Below, in pieces: positions 17,042 through 24,377 of a DNA stretch of 34,198 nt. The notes below the pieces were generated by a model. That model was not told where the DNA came from. It saw only the letters and a program-made list of their open reading frames with translations, and made no database searches. Made by a program: the position numbers and the translations under genes. Each line of letters opens with the position of its first letter. Positions within the stretch are counted from its first letter, which is position 1. Source of the DNA: CAYJLA01 sp964371305 (GTDB taxonomy: Bacteria > Bacillota_I > Bacilli_A > RFN20 > CAG-826); NCBI GenBank assembly GCA_964371305.1, contig CAYJLA010000011.1, positions 1-34,198 of the forward strand. The letters run 5' to 3'.

Positions 17042-17990
17042 ATGAATCAACTTAACGATATTAAACATCTAAGAATCAACAGTTTATGGCTTAAAATATT
17101 GGCCGTAATTTTTATGACATTAGATCATATAGGTTATTTCTTAATGACCTACGCCCCTACAACTGATGTTATCGGTAGCCCTGAGTTTTGGGCGGAACCA
17201 ATGAATGCGACTGGATATATATTTAGAATAATTGGTCGTTTCGCTCTCCCTCTTTTTTGCATTCTTCTTGTAGATGGACTTAATTATACTAAATCCAGAA
17301 GTAAGTATTTAGCTAGGCTTGGAATTNNNNNNNNNNGGTGCAGGTCCTCTTGGAATTATGATGATTTCAATATTGCTTGTACAGGCAGTACTTAATATTA
17401 CTGGAATATATAGTCAAGGAAATATATTTATTGACTTATTTGTTGCTGCAAGTTTTATCACTTTAGTTGAACTTAAAAATAATTATAAGTGGTTTGCATT
17501 AGTGCCTATGTCTTACATCATCATAAATACAATCGTTGTTTTTTATGAAAGTTATAACTCAATTAGTATTGATTGGTTACCTATGTATTTAAGAAGTGAT
17601 TATCATATTTATTCATTCTTAATGTTGCTTGCATGCTACTACTGTGTTCCTCTTATCAAAATTTATATAAGAAAGTATTTGATTCAAATAGGTTTAACCT
17701 TTGATGAATATAAGACAACAAGTCATTATAGAAGTTTACTGAATATCTTTTGGTCATTAGCAATTTTCTTAGTTACTGGAATAATATATATATTGGCTTA
17801 CGTTGATCCAAGATTAGACGTCTACACCATGGCGGTGCAATCTTATGCTCTTTTATCAATCGTTTTTGTTTTGTTATATAACGGTATAAAAGGATATACT
17901 AATAAAGTAATTCAATATAGTTTCTATATTTATTATCCGTTGCATCTTGTTGTTATATATTTGATATTCTTTATTATTTTTGGTTATTAG
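17042..17990 (+). CDS. TraX-like integral membrane protein, interrupted by an assembly gap
   Basis: Many hydrophobic helices. The start, LKILAVIFMTLDHIGYFLM, then IGRFALPLFCILLVDGL and SRSKYLARLGI, match TraX family proteins (related to the F-pilin acetylase, but widespread in Firmicutes with unknown roles; probable membrane acyltransferases). Ten Ns at 17327-17336 sit inside the gene, and the frame differs on the two sides (5' part in frame 2, 3' part in frame 3). This most likely reflects a gap of unknown true length rather than a real frameshift, so the protein length is uncertain. The second half ends HLVVIYLIFFIIFGY. It starts 2 nt after the CPBP gene. Confidence 0.75.
17327..17336. other. 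Assembly gap (10 Ns)
   Basis: Ten undetermined bases inside the TraX-like gene. A fixed run of 10 is typical of a scaffold join, so the real distance may differ. Confidence 0.95.
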
Positions 17991-18002
17991 TATGTATAAC
18001 AC

Positions 18003-18031
18003 TTTACATATTTATGCTATTTGAATAATAT
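18003..18031 (+). promoter_or_regulatory. Possible trxA promoter
   Basis: TTTACA (18003-18008), 17 nt spacer, TAATAT (18026-18031). The leader is about 20 nt and includes AGGAGG. The nearby TATTTGAAT recurs at other promoters in the window. Confidence 0.45.
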
Positions 18032-18058
18032 TTTATTAGATAATAGGAGGATTATATT

Positions 18059-18367
18059 ATGGTTAAATATATCCAATCAATTGAAGAATTTAATTCAGAA
18101 ATAACTAACGGTACTGTAATAGTAGATTTTTATGCTGACTGGTGTGGACCTTGCAAAATGCTTGGCAAAGTAATTGAAGCTGTCGATGGCAAGCTACAAG
18201 ATGGCATTAAAATACTTAAGGTAGACACAGACGTTCACCAAACTCTAGCAATGCAATTCGGTGTTCAGTCAATACCAACTGTATTGAAATTTGTTAATGG
18301 CAAAGTCGCACTTAAATCAGTTGGTTATATTGATGAAGATGACTTTATAGATTTCGCTAAAAACTAA
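18059..18367 (+). CDS. trxA: Thioredoxin
   Basis: Cytoplasmic dithiol reductant. 102 residues, the standard length. The active site WCGPC is at 28-32 within VDFYADWCGPCKMLG, and the cis-proline is in SIPTVLKF. AGGAGG lies 9 nt before the ATG, so this gene is translated in the classical way. No thioredoxin reductase is in the window. Confidence 0.96.
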   Translation: MVKYIQSIEEFNSEITNGTVIVDFYADWCGPCKMLGKVIEAVDGKLQDGIKILKVDTDVHQTLAMQFGVQSIPTVLKFVNGKVALKSVGYIDEDDFIDFAKN

Positions 18368-18376
18368 TTTTTTTGA

Positions 18377-18433
18377 CTCGATATATATTTATCCTTGCAA
18401 ATATTTTTTATACTAGTTAAAATATATATCGAG
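18377..18433. repeat. Long inverted repeat around the tRNA-Gly promoter
   Basis: Perfect 14-nt arms CTCGATATATATTT (18377-18390) and AAATATATATCGAG (18420-18433) with a 29-nt loop. The -35 of the tRNA-Gly promoter lies in the loop and the -10 runs into the right arm. No T-run follows, so it is not an ordinary terminator. Confidence 0.75.
18395..18423 (+). promoter_or_regulatory. Promoter of tRNA-Gly
   Basis: TTGCAA (18395-18400), 17 nt spacer, TAAAAT (18418-18423). The predicted start at about 18430 is 15 nt before the mature tRNA. Confidence 0.55.
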
Positions 18434-18444
18434 CTAAACATTAT

Positions 18445-18518
18445 GCAGGTGTAGTTCAGTGGTAGAACATTAGCCTTCCAAGCTAACTATGCGGGTTCGA
18501 TTCCCGTCACCTGCTCCA
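18445..18518 (+). tRNA. tRNA-Gly (anticodon TCC)
   Basis: Complete cloverleaf of 74 nt with an encoded CCA. The acceptor stem is GCAGGTG/CACCTGC, the anticodon arm TTAGC-CTTCCAA-GCTAA places TCC in the loop, and the T arm is GCGGGTTCGATTCCCGT. A terminator follows directly. Confidence 0.97.
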
Positions 18519-18526
18519 TTTAGTAT

Positions 18527-18551
18527 ATCGAACGAATAGTTCGATTTTTTT
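18527..18551 (+). terminator. Terminator after tRNA-Gly
   Basis: ATCGAAC / GTTCGAT stem with a 5-nt loop, then a T-run; 9 nt after the tRNA CCA end. Confidence 0.85.
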
Positions 18552-18552
18552 A

Positions 18553-18583
18553 TGAAAAAAAATGCGCAAATCATTTACGCATT
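18553..18583 (-). terminator. Terminator of the alanine dehydrogenase gene
   Basis: On the minus strand AATGCGTAAA and TTTGCGCATT pair over 10 bp (one G-U pair) with a 3-nt loop, followed by T8. It is 22 nt beyond the ald stop. Confidence 0.85.
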
Positions 18584-18604
18584 ATTATTTCTTATTAAAG
18601 TAAA

Positions 18605-19720
18605 TTATTTCATTATCTCTGCAAATTGGACATATTTAATGTTGAAAACATCGGCAACTGGTTTACATGTTAAATGGCCTAGATACGTATTTAAACCCAT
18701 TAAAATACTTTTATCTTTAAGTGCCTCAATTACACCATTATTTGCAATTTTTAGACCATAAGACAGTGTAGCATTGTTTAGAGCAAGTGTTGAAGTAAAT
18801 GGCACGCTACCTGGCATGTTGCCAACACAGTAATGTACTACTCCATCAACTGTATATATTGGATCTGAATGATAAGTCAGCTTTGAAGTCTCAGTACCAC
18901 CACCTTGATCAATAGCTATATCAACAATAACCGATCCTTGTTTCATATCTTTTAAATATTCTTTTTTAATTAATTTAGGTGCTTTAGCTCCTGGAACAAG
19001 TGCAGCAATAATAACAAGATCGGCAGTTTTGATTTGTTCTTTTATCGCCTTATCTGTTGAATATATTGTGGAAATTCTTCCTGCATATAATTGATCTAAT
19101 TCGCTTAATGCATTTAAACTAATATCCATTGCAACAACATTAGCATGTAAACCTACAGCCATTGAAACAGCATTTTTTCCAGCAATACCACCAGCCCCTA
19201 ACACTAATACATTTGCAGGAGAAACACCAACAGCACCTGAAAGTAATACACCTCTACCACCAAATGGTTTTTCTAAATATTTAGAACCTTCTAAAACAGA
19301 TAAGCGTCCAGCTACTTCACTCATTGGTTTTAAGCATGGTAGTCTATTATCTTTATCAACAATAGTTTCATACGCTATTGCAATAATCTTTTTATCCAAA
19401 CATACTTGGGTTAACTCTTGAGAAGCAGCTAGATGAAAAAATGTATATACAATTTGTCCTTCTCGTAACAAATTATATTCCTCTGATAATGGTTCTTTAA
19501 CTTTAATTATCATTTCACTTATTGAATAAATTTCTTCAATGGTATCAAGTAACATACACCCAACATTGAGATAATCTTTATCTTCAAAACCAGAACCTAA
19601 TCCAGCCCCTTTTTGAACATATACTGTATGTCCGTTTTTTACATAACTAAAAGCATGTTCAGGTGATAAACCTACTCTATACTCGTGCATTTTAACTTCT
19701 TTTGGTACTCCAATAATCAT
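18605..19720 (-). CDS. ald: Alanine dehydrogenase
   Basis: NAD-dependent interconversion of L-alanine and pyruvate plus ammonia. 371 residues, family length. The N-terminal catalytic domain has R15, K75 (IIKVKEP) and H96 (YTFFHLAAS), the known pyruvate-binding and catalytic residues. The Rossmann fingerprint VLGAGGIAG and the VDIAIDQGGG segment with the essential Asp are intact. GGAG lies 8 nt before the ATG. A TATAAT at 19755-19760 (minus) is a candidate -10. In a fermentative organism it may remove pyruvate and NADH as alanine, or use alanine as a nitrogen source. Confidence 0.95.
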   Translation of the reverse strand: MIIGVPKEVKMHEYRVGLSPEHAFSYVKNGHTVYVQKGAGLGSGFEDKDYLNVGCMLLDTIEEIYSISEMIIKVKEPLSEEYNLLREGQIVYTFFHLAASQELTQVCLDKKIIAIAYETIVDKDNRLPCLKPMSEVAGRLSVLEGSKYLEKPFGGRGVLLSGAVGVSPANVLVLGAGGIAGKNAVSMAVGLHANVVAMDISLNALSELDQLYAGRISTIYSTDKAIKEQIKTADLVIIAALVPGAKAPKLIKKEYLKDMKQGSVIVDIAIDQGGGTETSKLTYHSDPIYTVDGVVHYCVGNMPGSVPFTSTLALNNATLSYGLKIANNGVIEALKDKSILMGLNTYLGHLTCKPVADVFNIKYVQFAEIMK

Positions 19721-19797
19721 AAATATTCTCCGTATTCTATATATATAATAACTTATTATATAAAAATGTCATTTGTTTTATGATTTTTTATTTTAAT

Positions 19798-19808
19798 TGA
19801 TATAAAAT
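19798..19808 (+). promoter_or_regulatory. Extended -10 promoter of the MFS-rdgB unit
   Basis: TGA-TATAAA (19798-19806), overlapping a TAAAAT in a second register (19803-19808). The ATG at 19816 begins 9 or 7 nt after the hexamer, depending on register, with no ribosome site, so a leaderless start is likely. Confidence 0.5.
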
Positions 19809-19815
19809 GTAATGG

Positions 19816-21003
19816 ATGACAGTTTTATTATTATCAATTACATATATAATTTTTATAAGTTTAGGACTACCTGACACACTTTTGGGAGCTAGTTGGCCTT
19901 CTATTAAAGATGTTTTAAATATACCTGATTCTTTTAATGGAATATTATCATCTATTATTTTAATATCTACTATTATTTCATCACTACTTTATCCAAAAAT
20001 AGCAAAACACCTACATACAAAATATATTGTGTTAATTAGTATTATTATGTCAGGCATTTCATTGCTAGGTTTTTCATATTCAACTTCATTTTGGATGCTT
20101 TGTATTTTTGCTATTCCGCTAGGATTTAGTGGCGGTAATATTGATGCTTCAATTAATACATATGCCGCTTTAAGATTTAAACCAAAATATATTGGTATAT
20201 TACATTCTTTATGGGCGATTGGCGCAACAATGGGTCCAATTATTATGTCGAGTTTTTTAACTTCACAAGGATATAATGAGGGATTTTTTGTGATATCTAT
20301 AATTCAGTTTTCGATAGCATTTTTAGTATTTTCTAGTTTGCCAGTATGGAAAAAATATGAAGCTGTAAATGAGGCGGTGACAATTAATCATAATGAGTAT
20401 AACACCTCAATTAGAAGCGCCTTAAAAGTAAGGGGTGTCCTAATTATCTGTTTAACGTTCTTAGTGTATTGTGGAATTGAAACCACTTTTGGACTTTGGG
20501 GTACATCTTTATTAGTTGATATTAAAAACATATCAATTGATACTGCTGCAATTATTTTAGGAACATACTATGGTGGTAATGCGATGGGTAGATTATTAAG
20601 TGGTTTTTTATTTTCTAAATTCAAATTATCATCTATTTTTAGAACATTTTTAACAATAGCATTTTGTGGTTTACTTATATTATTCTTTAATCTAAATATC
20701 ATTTTTTATTATTTAGGTTTTTTCGCTTTAGGATTTGGCATCTCCCCAATCTATCCAAGTTTAATAACTAAGATTCCAAAAGTATTTGGAAACAAGATAG
20801 CTGCAAGTGTAATTTCTTTAGCTGGAGCTAGTGCCATGACAGGCTCATTCTTGTTTCCGTTACTAAGTAGTGTCATATTTGATTATATTTCCTTATATAA
20901 TTTACTTTTCATTATATTGGCATTATTAGTTGTTTTAGTAATAATTTTAGAGTGGATATACATCAACATATTTAAAATAAACAAAGAAGAGGAGCAAGAA
21001 TAA
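19816..21003 (+). CDS. MFS transporter, sugar-permease-like
   Basis: A 395-residue membrane protein with about 12 hydrophobic helices and a cytoplasmic loop near residues 178-200, as in the major facilitator superfamily. The opening SLGLPDTLLGASWPSI and the motif GGNIDASINTYAAL resemble the FucP-like/YfmO-like branch that takes sugars or drugs; the substrate cannot be inferred. An alternative ATG 4 nt upstream is out of frame. The stop overlaps the rdgB start by 1 nt (TAATG). Confidence 0.8.
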   Translation: MTVLLLSITYIIFISLGLPDTLLGASWPSIKDVLNIPDSFNGILSSIILISTIISSLLYPKIAKHLHTKYIVLISIIMSGISLLGFSYSTSFWMLCIFAIPLGFSGGNIDASINTYAALRFKPKYIGILHSLWAIGATMGPIIMSSFLTSQGYNEGFFVISIIQFSIAFLVFSSLPVWKKYEAVNEAVTINHNEYNTSIRSALKVRGVLIICLTFLVYCGIETTFGLWGTSLLVDIKNISIDTAAIILGTYYGGNAMGRLLSGFLFSKFKLSSIFRTFLTIAFCGLLILFFNLNIIFYYLGFFALGFGISPIYPSLITKIPKVFGNKIAASVISLAGASAMTGSFLFPLLSSVIFDYISLYNLLFIILALLVVLVIILEWIYINIFKINKEEEQE

Positions 21004-21596
21004 TGAAAAAAATAGTAATAGCTACAACCAATAACCATAAAATAGTCGAATATAAACAATTGTTAGAACCTCATGGCTTTGAAGTTTTGTCTTTTAACGA
21101 TTTAAACTTGAAACCAATCGATGTTATAGAAGATGGTTCTACATATTCTGAAAACTCAATTAAAAAGGTTTTAGCTAATAAAAACTTAACTACACTACCA
21201 ATTATTAGCGATGACTCTGGACTTGAAGTAAAAGCACTAGATGATAAACCAGGCATTGAAAGTGCTAGATTTGCAAAGTCGTTTTCTTCCCAACTCCATT
21301 GTAATAACTATATTGTTCAAGAAGTTTTAAAATCAGGAGAGTTTAATGCAAAGTTCAAATGTTCTATCGCATTAGCAAACCATGATGATCGGATAACTGT
21401 TTTTGAAGGTGAGTGCGAAGGTAAAATATCAAATAAAGTAAATGAAATTGTCACTTTTGGTTATGACTCAATTTTTATATTCAACAAAACAAATAAGTTG
21501 TTTTCTCATATGAATTCAGAAGAAAAAAACACAGTTTCACATAGAGCTTTAGCTGTAAAGAAAATGGTAGAATATTTAAAAAATACAAATAGTTAA
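21003..21596 (+). CDS. rdgB: RdgB/HAM1 family non-canonical purine NTP pyrophosphatase
   Basis: Hydrolyses dITP, ITP and XTP to monophosphates, keeping deaminated purines out of DNA and RNA. 197 residues. The family signatures are ATTNNHKIVEY (7-17), DDSGLEV, FGYDSIF (usually GFGYDPIF) and SHRALAVKKM near the C-terminus. GAGGAG lies upstream of the ATG, inside the end of the MFS gene. The Pro-to-Ser change in the GYDPIF motif is the only oddity. Confidence 0.92.
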   Translation: MKKIVIATTNNHKIVEYKQLLEPHGFEVLSFNDLNLKPIDVIEDGSTYSENSIKKVLANKNLTTLPIISDDSGLEVKALDDKPGIESARFAKSFSSQLHCNNYIVQEVLKSGEFNAKFKCSIALANHDDRITVFEGECEGKISNKVNEIVTFGYDSIFIFNKTNKLFSHMNSEEKNTVSHRALAVKKMVEYLKNTNS

Positions 21597-21611
21597 TTAT
21601 TCTTAATAAAC

Positions 21612-22058
21612 TTACAAAGTTAAATCATCTTCCCCTACTCCCCAATCATCTTTTTTTAATAATAAGGCGAAAAGGAATAATAAACCTGTTAATGTTAAGT
21701 CAGCGATGAAATTAAAAAGACTAAGTCCTGTAAAATACTGTCTCAATGACTCTCCATCTGGATTACTCATATAAATAAGTGAAGCGAAAAATAAAGCGTT
21801 TATTATTGAAAAAACAAATACTTTAGTAATTGTTTCCTCAAGATTTTTAATACATAGAATAGCGTATACACCACATATTAATTGAAATACACAATAAAGT
21901 ACTTCAATTACAAACAAAATGATGATTGTTGAGTTGTTCCAATTCGGTAATGCGGCATAATCAATTATAGCTTGAATCAATGAATACACTGCATATAATG
22001 AAAGAAGCATTCCTACTATCGCTATCATTTTGCTAATTACTTTATCTTGTTTGAACAT
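21612..22058 (-). CDS. Small four-helix membrane protein, unknown function
   Basis: A 148-residue hydrophobic protein with helices at about 10-29, 41-66, 75-95 and 112-133 and an acidic C-terminus (DDWGVGEDDLTL). I do not recognise a family. The frame extends 10 codons further (to 22088), but the stretch containing that start also holds a TATAAT that ends 6 nt before the ATG at 22058, so the shorter start is preferred. Convergent with rdgB across 15 nt. Confidence 0.7.
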   Translation of the reverse strand: MFKQDKVISKMIAIVGMLLSLYAVYSLIQAIIDYAALPNWNNSTIIILFVIEVLYCVFQLICGVYAILCIKNLEETITKVFVFSIINALFFASLIYMSNPDGESLRQYFTGLSLFNFIADLTLTGLLFLFALLLKKDDWGVGEDDLTL

Positions 22059-22064
22059 AATACT

Positions 22065-22070
22065 ATTATA
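22065..22070 (-). promoter_or_regulatory. -10 element of the small membrane protein gene
   Basis: TATAAT on the minus strand, 6 nt before the chosen ATG (22058). No ribosome site and no clear -35. Confidence 0.45.
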
Positions 22071-22152
22071 AAGATTTTCAATATGCAAAAATAGTTTTTT
22101 TAAACAATAAGAAAGAAATATGTAAATTTTTGTATTAATAATTTTACATATA

Positions 22153-22161
22153 TGGTAATAT
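22153..22161 (+). promoter_or_regulatory. Promoter of tRNA-Ser(GCT)
   Basis: Extended -10 TGG-TAATAT; the predicted start at about 22168 is 5 nt before the mature tRNA. The -35 is weak. Confidence 0.45.
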
Positions 22162-22172
22162 TAATAGCGAAT

Positions 22173-22263
22173 GGAGTAGTACCCAAGAGGCCGAAGGGGA
22201 CGGTTTGCTAAACCGTTAGACCGGGTAACTGGTGCGAGGGTTCGAATCCCTCCTACTCCGCCA
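22173..22263 (+). tRNA. tRNA-Ser (anticodon GCT)
   Basis: Class II tRNA of 91 nt with a long variable arm and an encoded CCA. The acceptor stem is GGAGTAG/CTACTCC, the anticodon arm ACGGT-TTGCTAA-ACCGT, and the T arm GAGGGTTCGAATCCCTC. It reads AGC and AGU codons. Confidence 0.97.
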
Positions 22264-22276
22264 TTATAAAAGATAC

Positions 22277-22310
22277 AACGGCTGTTACATAACTAGTCGT
22301 TTTTCTTTTT
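22277..22310 (+). terminator. Terminator after tRNA-Ser(GCT)
   Basis: AACGGCT pairs with AGTCGTT (one G-U pair), continued by GTT/AAC past a single bulged T, then TTTTCTTTTTT. The rest of the gap (22311-22400) is T-rich and holds nothing I can identify. Confidence 0.65.
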
Positions 22311-22411
22311 TATATATCTTGTTTTATGCAATTTTAAAAACAAAATTAAATTTTTATTGCTTAAAAGATGATATTTGTGTATTTTTTATTTTCTTTTTAC
22401 TATTTGAATTA

Positions 22412-22417
22412 TATAAT
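22412..22417 (+). promoter_or_regulatory. -10 element of the acetyltransferase gene
   Basis: TATAAT ends 8 nt before the ATG at 22426; no ribosome site. The 21 nt at 22401-22421 are identical to those of the tRNA-Ser(CGA) promoter at 27639-27659, where the start must lie a few bases before the tRNA. This supports transcription starting at about the ATG here. Confidence 0.6.
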
Positions 22418-22425
22418 ATTAGTAC

Positions 22426-22992
22426 ATGGAACCATTAGGCACAAAGTTAATTGATACTTTAAGACTACAACTTAGAAAATTTAAATTGGGTGATGCTCAG
22501 ATGATGTTTGATAATTGGGCGAACGATCCAGAAGTAACTAAGTATTTAACGTGGCAACCACATGATAATGTCGAACTAACAAAGAGTCTTCTTGAAGATT
22601 GGTTAGATTTATATGTAAATAAATTATATTTTAACTGGGTGATTGAAGTTAAAGAAACAAAGGAAATTATTGGTTCTATTTCTGTTACGGATATTTATTC
22701 AACAATGGATCATGAAAAAAATTCCACTACTGTTGAAGTCGGATATTGCTTAGGAAGAGCTTTTTGGAATAAAGGTTATGCCAGCGAAGCACTTGAAGCA
22801 GTAACTAAATTTTTATTTGAATGTGTGGAAATCGATTTTATTAAAGCTAAGTATGACGCAAGAAATCCCGCTTCTGGCAAAGTAATGAAAAAATGTAATT
22901 TTTCTGAATTAGGCACTATTCACTTTAGAGGCGTTGACATGCTTGAGTATGGATTATCAAGAAAAGATTTTTTAAAGATAAAGAAAAAATAA
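22426..22992 (+). CDS. GNAT family N-acetyltransferase (RimJ/RimL type)
   Basis: Transfers an acetyl group from acetyl-CoA to an amine. 188 residues with the RimJ/RimL layout: LRLQLRKFKLGDAQMMF near the N-terminus, the beta4 strand WVIEVKETKEIIGSI, and motif A GYCLGRAFWNKGYASEAL (acetyl-CoA pyrophosphate loop), followed by the DARNPASGKVMKKCNF motif typical of this branch. The target (ribosomal protein, antibiotic or small molecule) is unknown. The flavorubredoxin gene starts 37 nt after its stop, so they may be co-transcribed. Confidence 0.88.
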   Translation: MEPLGTKLIDTLRLQLRKFKLGDAQMMFDNWANDPEVTKYLTWQPHDNVELTKSLLEDWLDLYVNKLYFNWVIEVKETKEIIGSISVTDIYSTMDHEKNSTTVEVGYCLGRAFWNKGYASEALEAVTKFLFECVEIDFIKAKYDARNPASGKVMKKCNFSELGTIHFRGVDMLEYGLSRKDFLKIKKK

Positions 22993-23029
22993 AGTATATA
23001 AATATTAATGAAATGTATTGGAGGGTAGT

Positions 23030-24355
23030 ATGTTTTATATTGATGAGAAAATTATAAATTTAGGTGAAAATAATAAAAAACAGAAAATATTTGAAGGTGA
23101 AATACCTTTAAATAAAGGTATGAGTTACAATTCATACTTAATCTTAGACAACTATAATTGCCTTTTAGATACGGTTGATGAATCTATTTTAGATAAGTTT
23201 ATCACCAACTTCAAAAAAACACTCGGAAATAAGCGATTAGATTATTTTGTTATCCATCATTTGGAACCCGATCATACAGCTGGAATTAAAAAAATAATTG
23301 AGTTAAACCCTCATGTAAATGTATTCATATCTAAGAGTGGGTATGATTATTTAAAGAATTTTTATCGTGATATACATGGAAACTTCACAATCATTAAAGA
23401 AGGAAGCATTTTAAATCTAGGTACGCACACTTTGACTTTTGTCGAAGCCCCAATGGTTCATTGGCCTGAGGTACTAGTTAGTTATGAATCACATACAAAA
23501 ACGCTTTTTTCTGCTGATGCGTTTGGTTCATTTACATGTTTTGAGGATTTAGATAGTTTAAATTATCCAGACCAAGATGAATTGCTTTACGAGGAAAGAA
23601 GATATTATACAAACATTGTTGGTAAATATGGATCACAAGTTATGGCATTACTTAACAAAGCGTCAACTCTTGATATTAAGAGAGTTTTAGCGCTTCACGG
23701 GCCAATGCACACTAAACGTATTCCGTTGCTAATTGAAAAATATACCAAATGGGCTACTTATGAGCATGAACATGAAGGTGTTTTAATTGTTTGTGCCACA
23801 ATATATGGAAATACAAAACACGTATCAAAAATACTTGAAAAAATGTTTATTGATAGGAATTATCCAGTCGAATACATATGCTTAAACGATATGGATGACT
23901 TCCATGCATTAAGTGAAACGTTTATTTATAAAAACATTGTGCTTTTATGCCCAACATTTAATTTAAATATATTTCCATTGATGGAACACTATCTAATAAA
24001 CTTAAGAAACCACACCATCAAAAACAAACGCTTTGCAATTATTGAAAATGGTTCGTGGGCACCTCAGGCAGGCAAACTTATTGAAAAATATATTGCTGCT
24101 ATGCCAGGAAACAATATACTAAATACTAAGTTAACTATTAAATCGTCTTACAATGAACAAACTGATAAAAAAATACTTATGAACATTGTCGAAGAAGTAA
24201 TCAGTGGGAATTTTAAAAATGAAGAAAATGAACAAAAATTACCTTCATGGATTTGTAAAGAATGTGGTTATGTTTATCATGGCGAATCCGTTCCAGAAGA
24301 TTACATATGTCCAATTTGCGGTAAGCCGCACGATATATTTATATTAGAAAAATAA
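23030..24355 (+). CDS. Flavodiiron protein fused to rubredoxin (flavorubredoxin)
   Basis: Reduces O2 to water and/or NO to N2O, protecting anaerobes. 441 residues in three parts. The metallo-beta-lactamase-like diiron domain (about 1-245) has the ligands H77, E79, D81 and H82 (HHLEPDHTAG), His in MVHWPE, Asp in FSADAFG and His in LHGPMH, all present. The flavodoxin-like FMN domain (about 250-395) starts LIVCATIYGNTKHV. The rubredoxin domain (406-441) has CKECGY and CPICGKP. The internal rubredoxin supplies electrons to the FMN as in E. coli NorV. ATG 23030 is chosen because GGAGGG ends 5 nt before it; an upstream ATG 12 nt earlier would lack this. Confidence 0.94.
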   Translation: MFYIDEKIINLGENNKKQKIFEGEIPLNKGMSYNSYLILDNYNCLLDTVDESILDKFITNFKKTLGNKRLDYFVIHHLEPDHTAGIKKIIELNPHVNVFISKSGYDYLKNFYRDIHGNFTIIKEGSILNLGTHTLTFVEAPMVHWPEVLVSYESHTKTLFSADAFGSFTCFEDLDSLNYPDQDELLYEERRYYTNIVGKYGSQVMALLNKASTLDIKRVLALHGPMHTKRIPLLIEKYTKWATYEHEHEGVLIVCATIYGNTKHVSKILEKMFIDRNYPVEYICLNDMDDFHALSETFIYKNIVLLCPTFNLNIFPLMEHYLINLRNHTIKNKRFAIIENGSWAPQAGKLIEKYIAAMPGNNILNTKLTIKSSYNEQTDKKILMNIVEEVISGNFKNEENEQKLPSWICKECGYVYHGESVPEDYICPICGKPHDIFILEK

Positions 24356-24377
24356 AAATGCCCTCATGGGCATTTTT
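24354..24377. terminator. Bidirectional terminator
   Basis: AAAAATGCCC / GGGCATTTTT, a 10-bp stem with a TCAT loop, between the convergent flavorubredoxin and proS genes. It serves both strands and touches both stop codons. Confidence 0.92.

Noticed and set aside
17319..17395. Frameshift or two separate genes in the TraX-like region
   Set aside because: The frame change coincides with the 10-N gap; both halves are continuous membrane protein, so an assembly artefact is simpler.
18552..18761. Small plus-strand open frame after tRNA-Gly
   Set aside because: It covers the ald terminator and the 3' end of ald on the other strand; a shadow frame.
22232..22438. Small plus-strand open frame running out of tRNA-Ser(GCT)
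   Set aside because: It begins inside the tRNA, crosses its terminator and the next promoter, and has no ribosome site.
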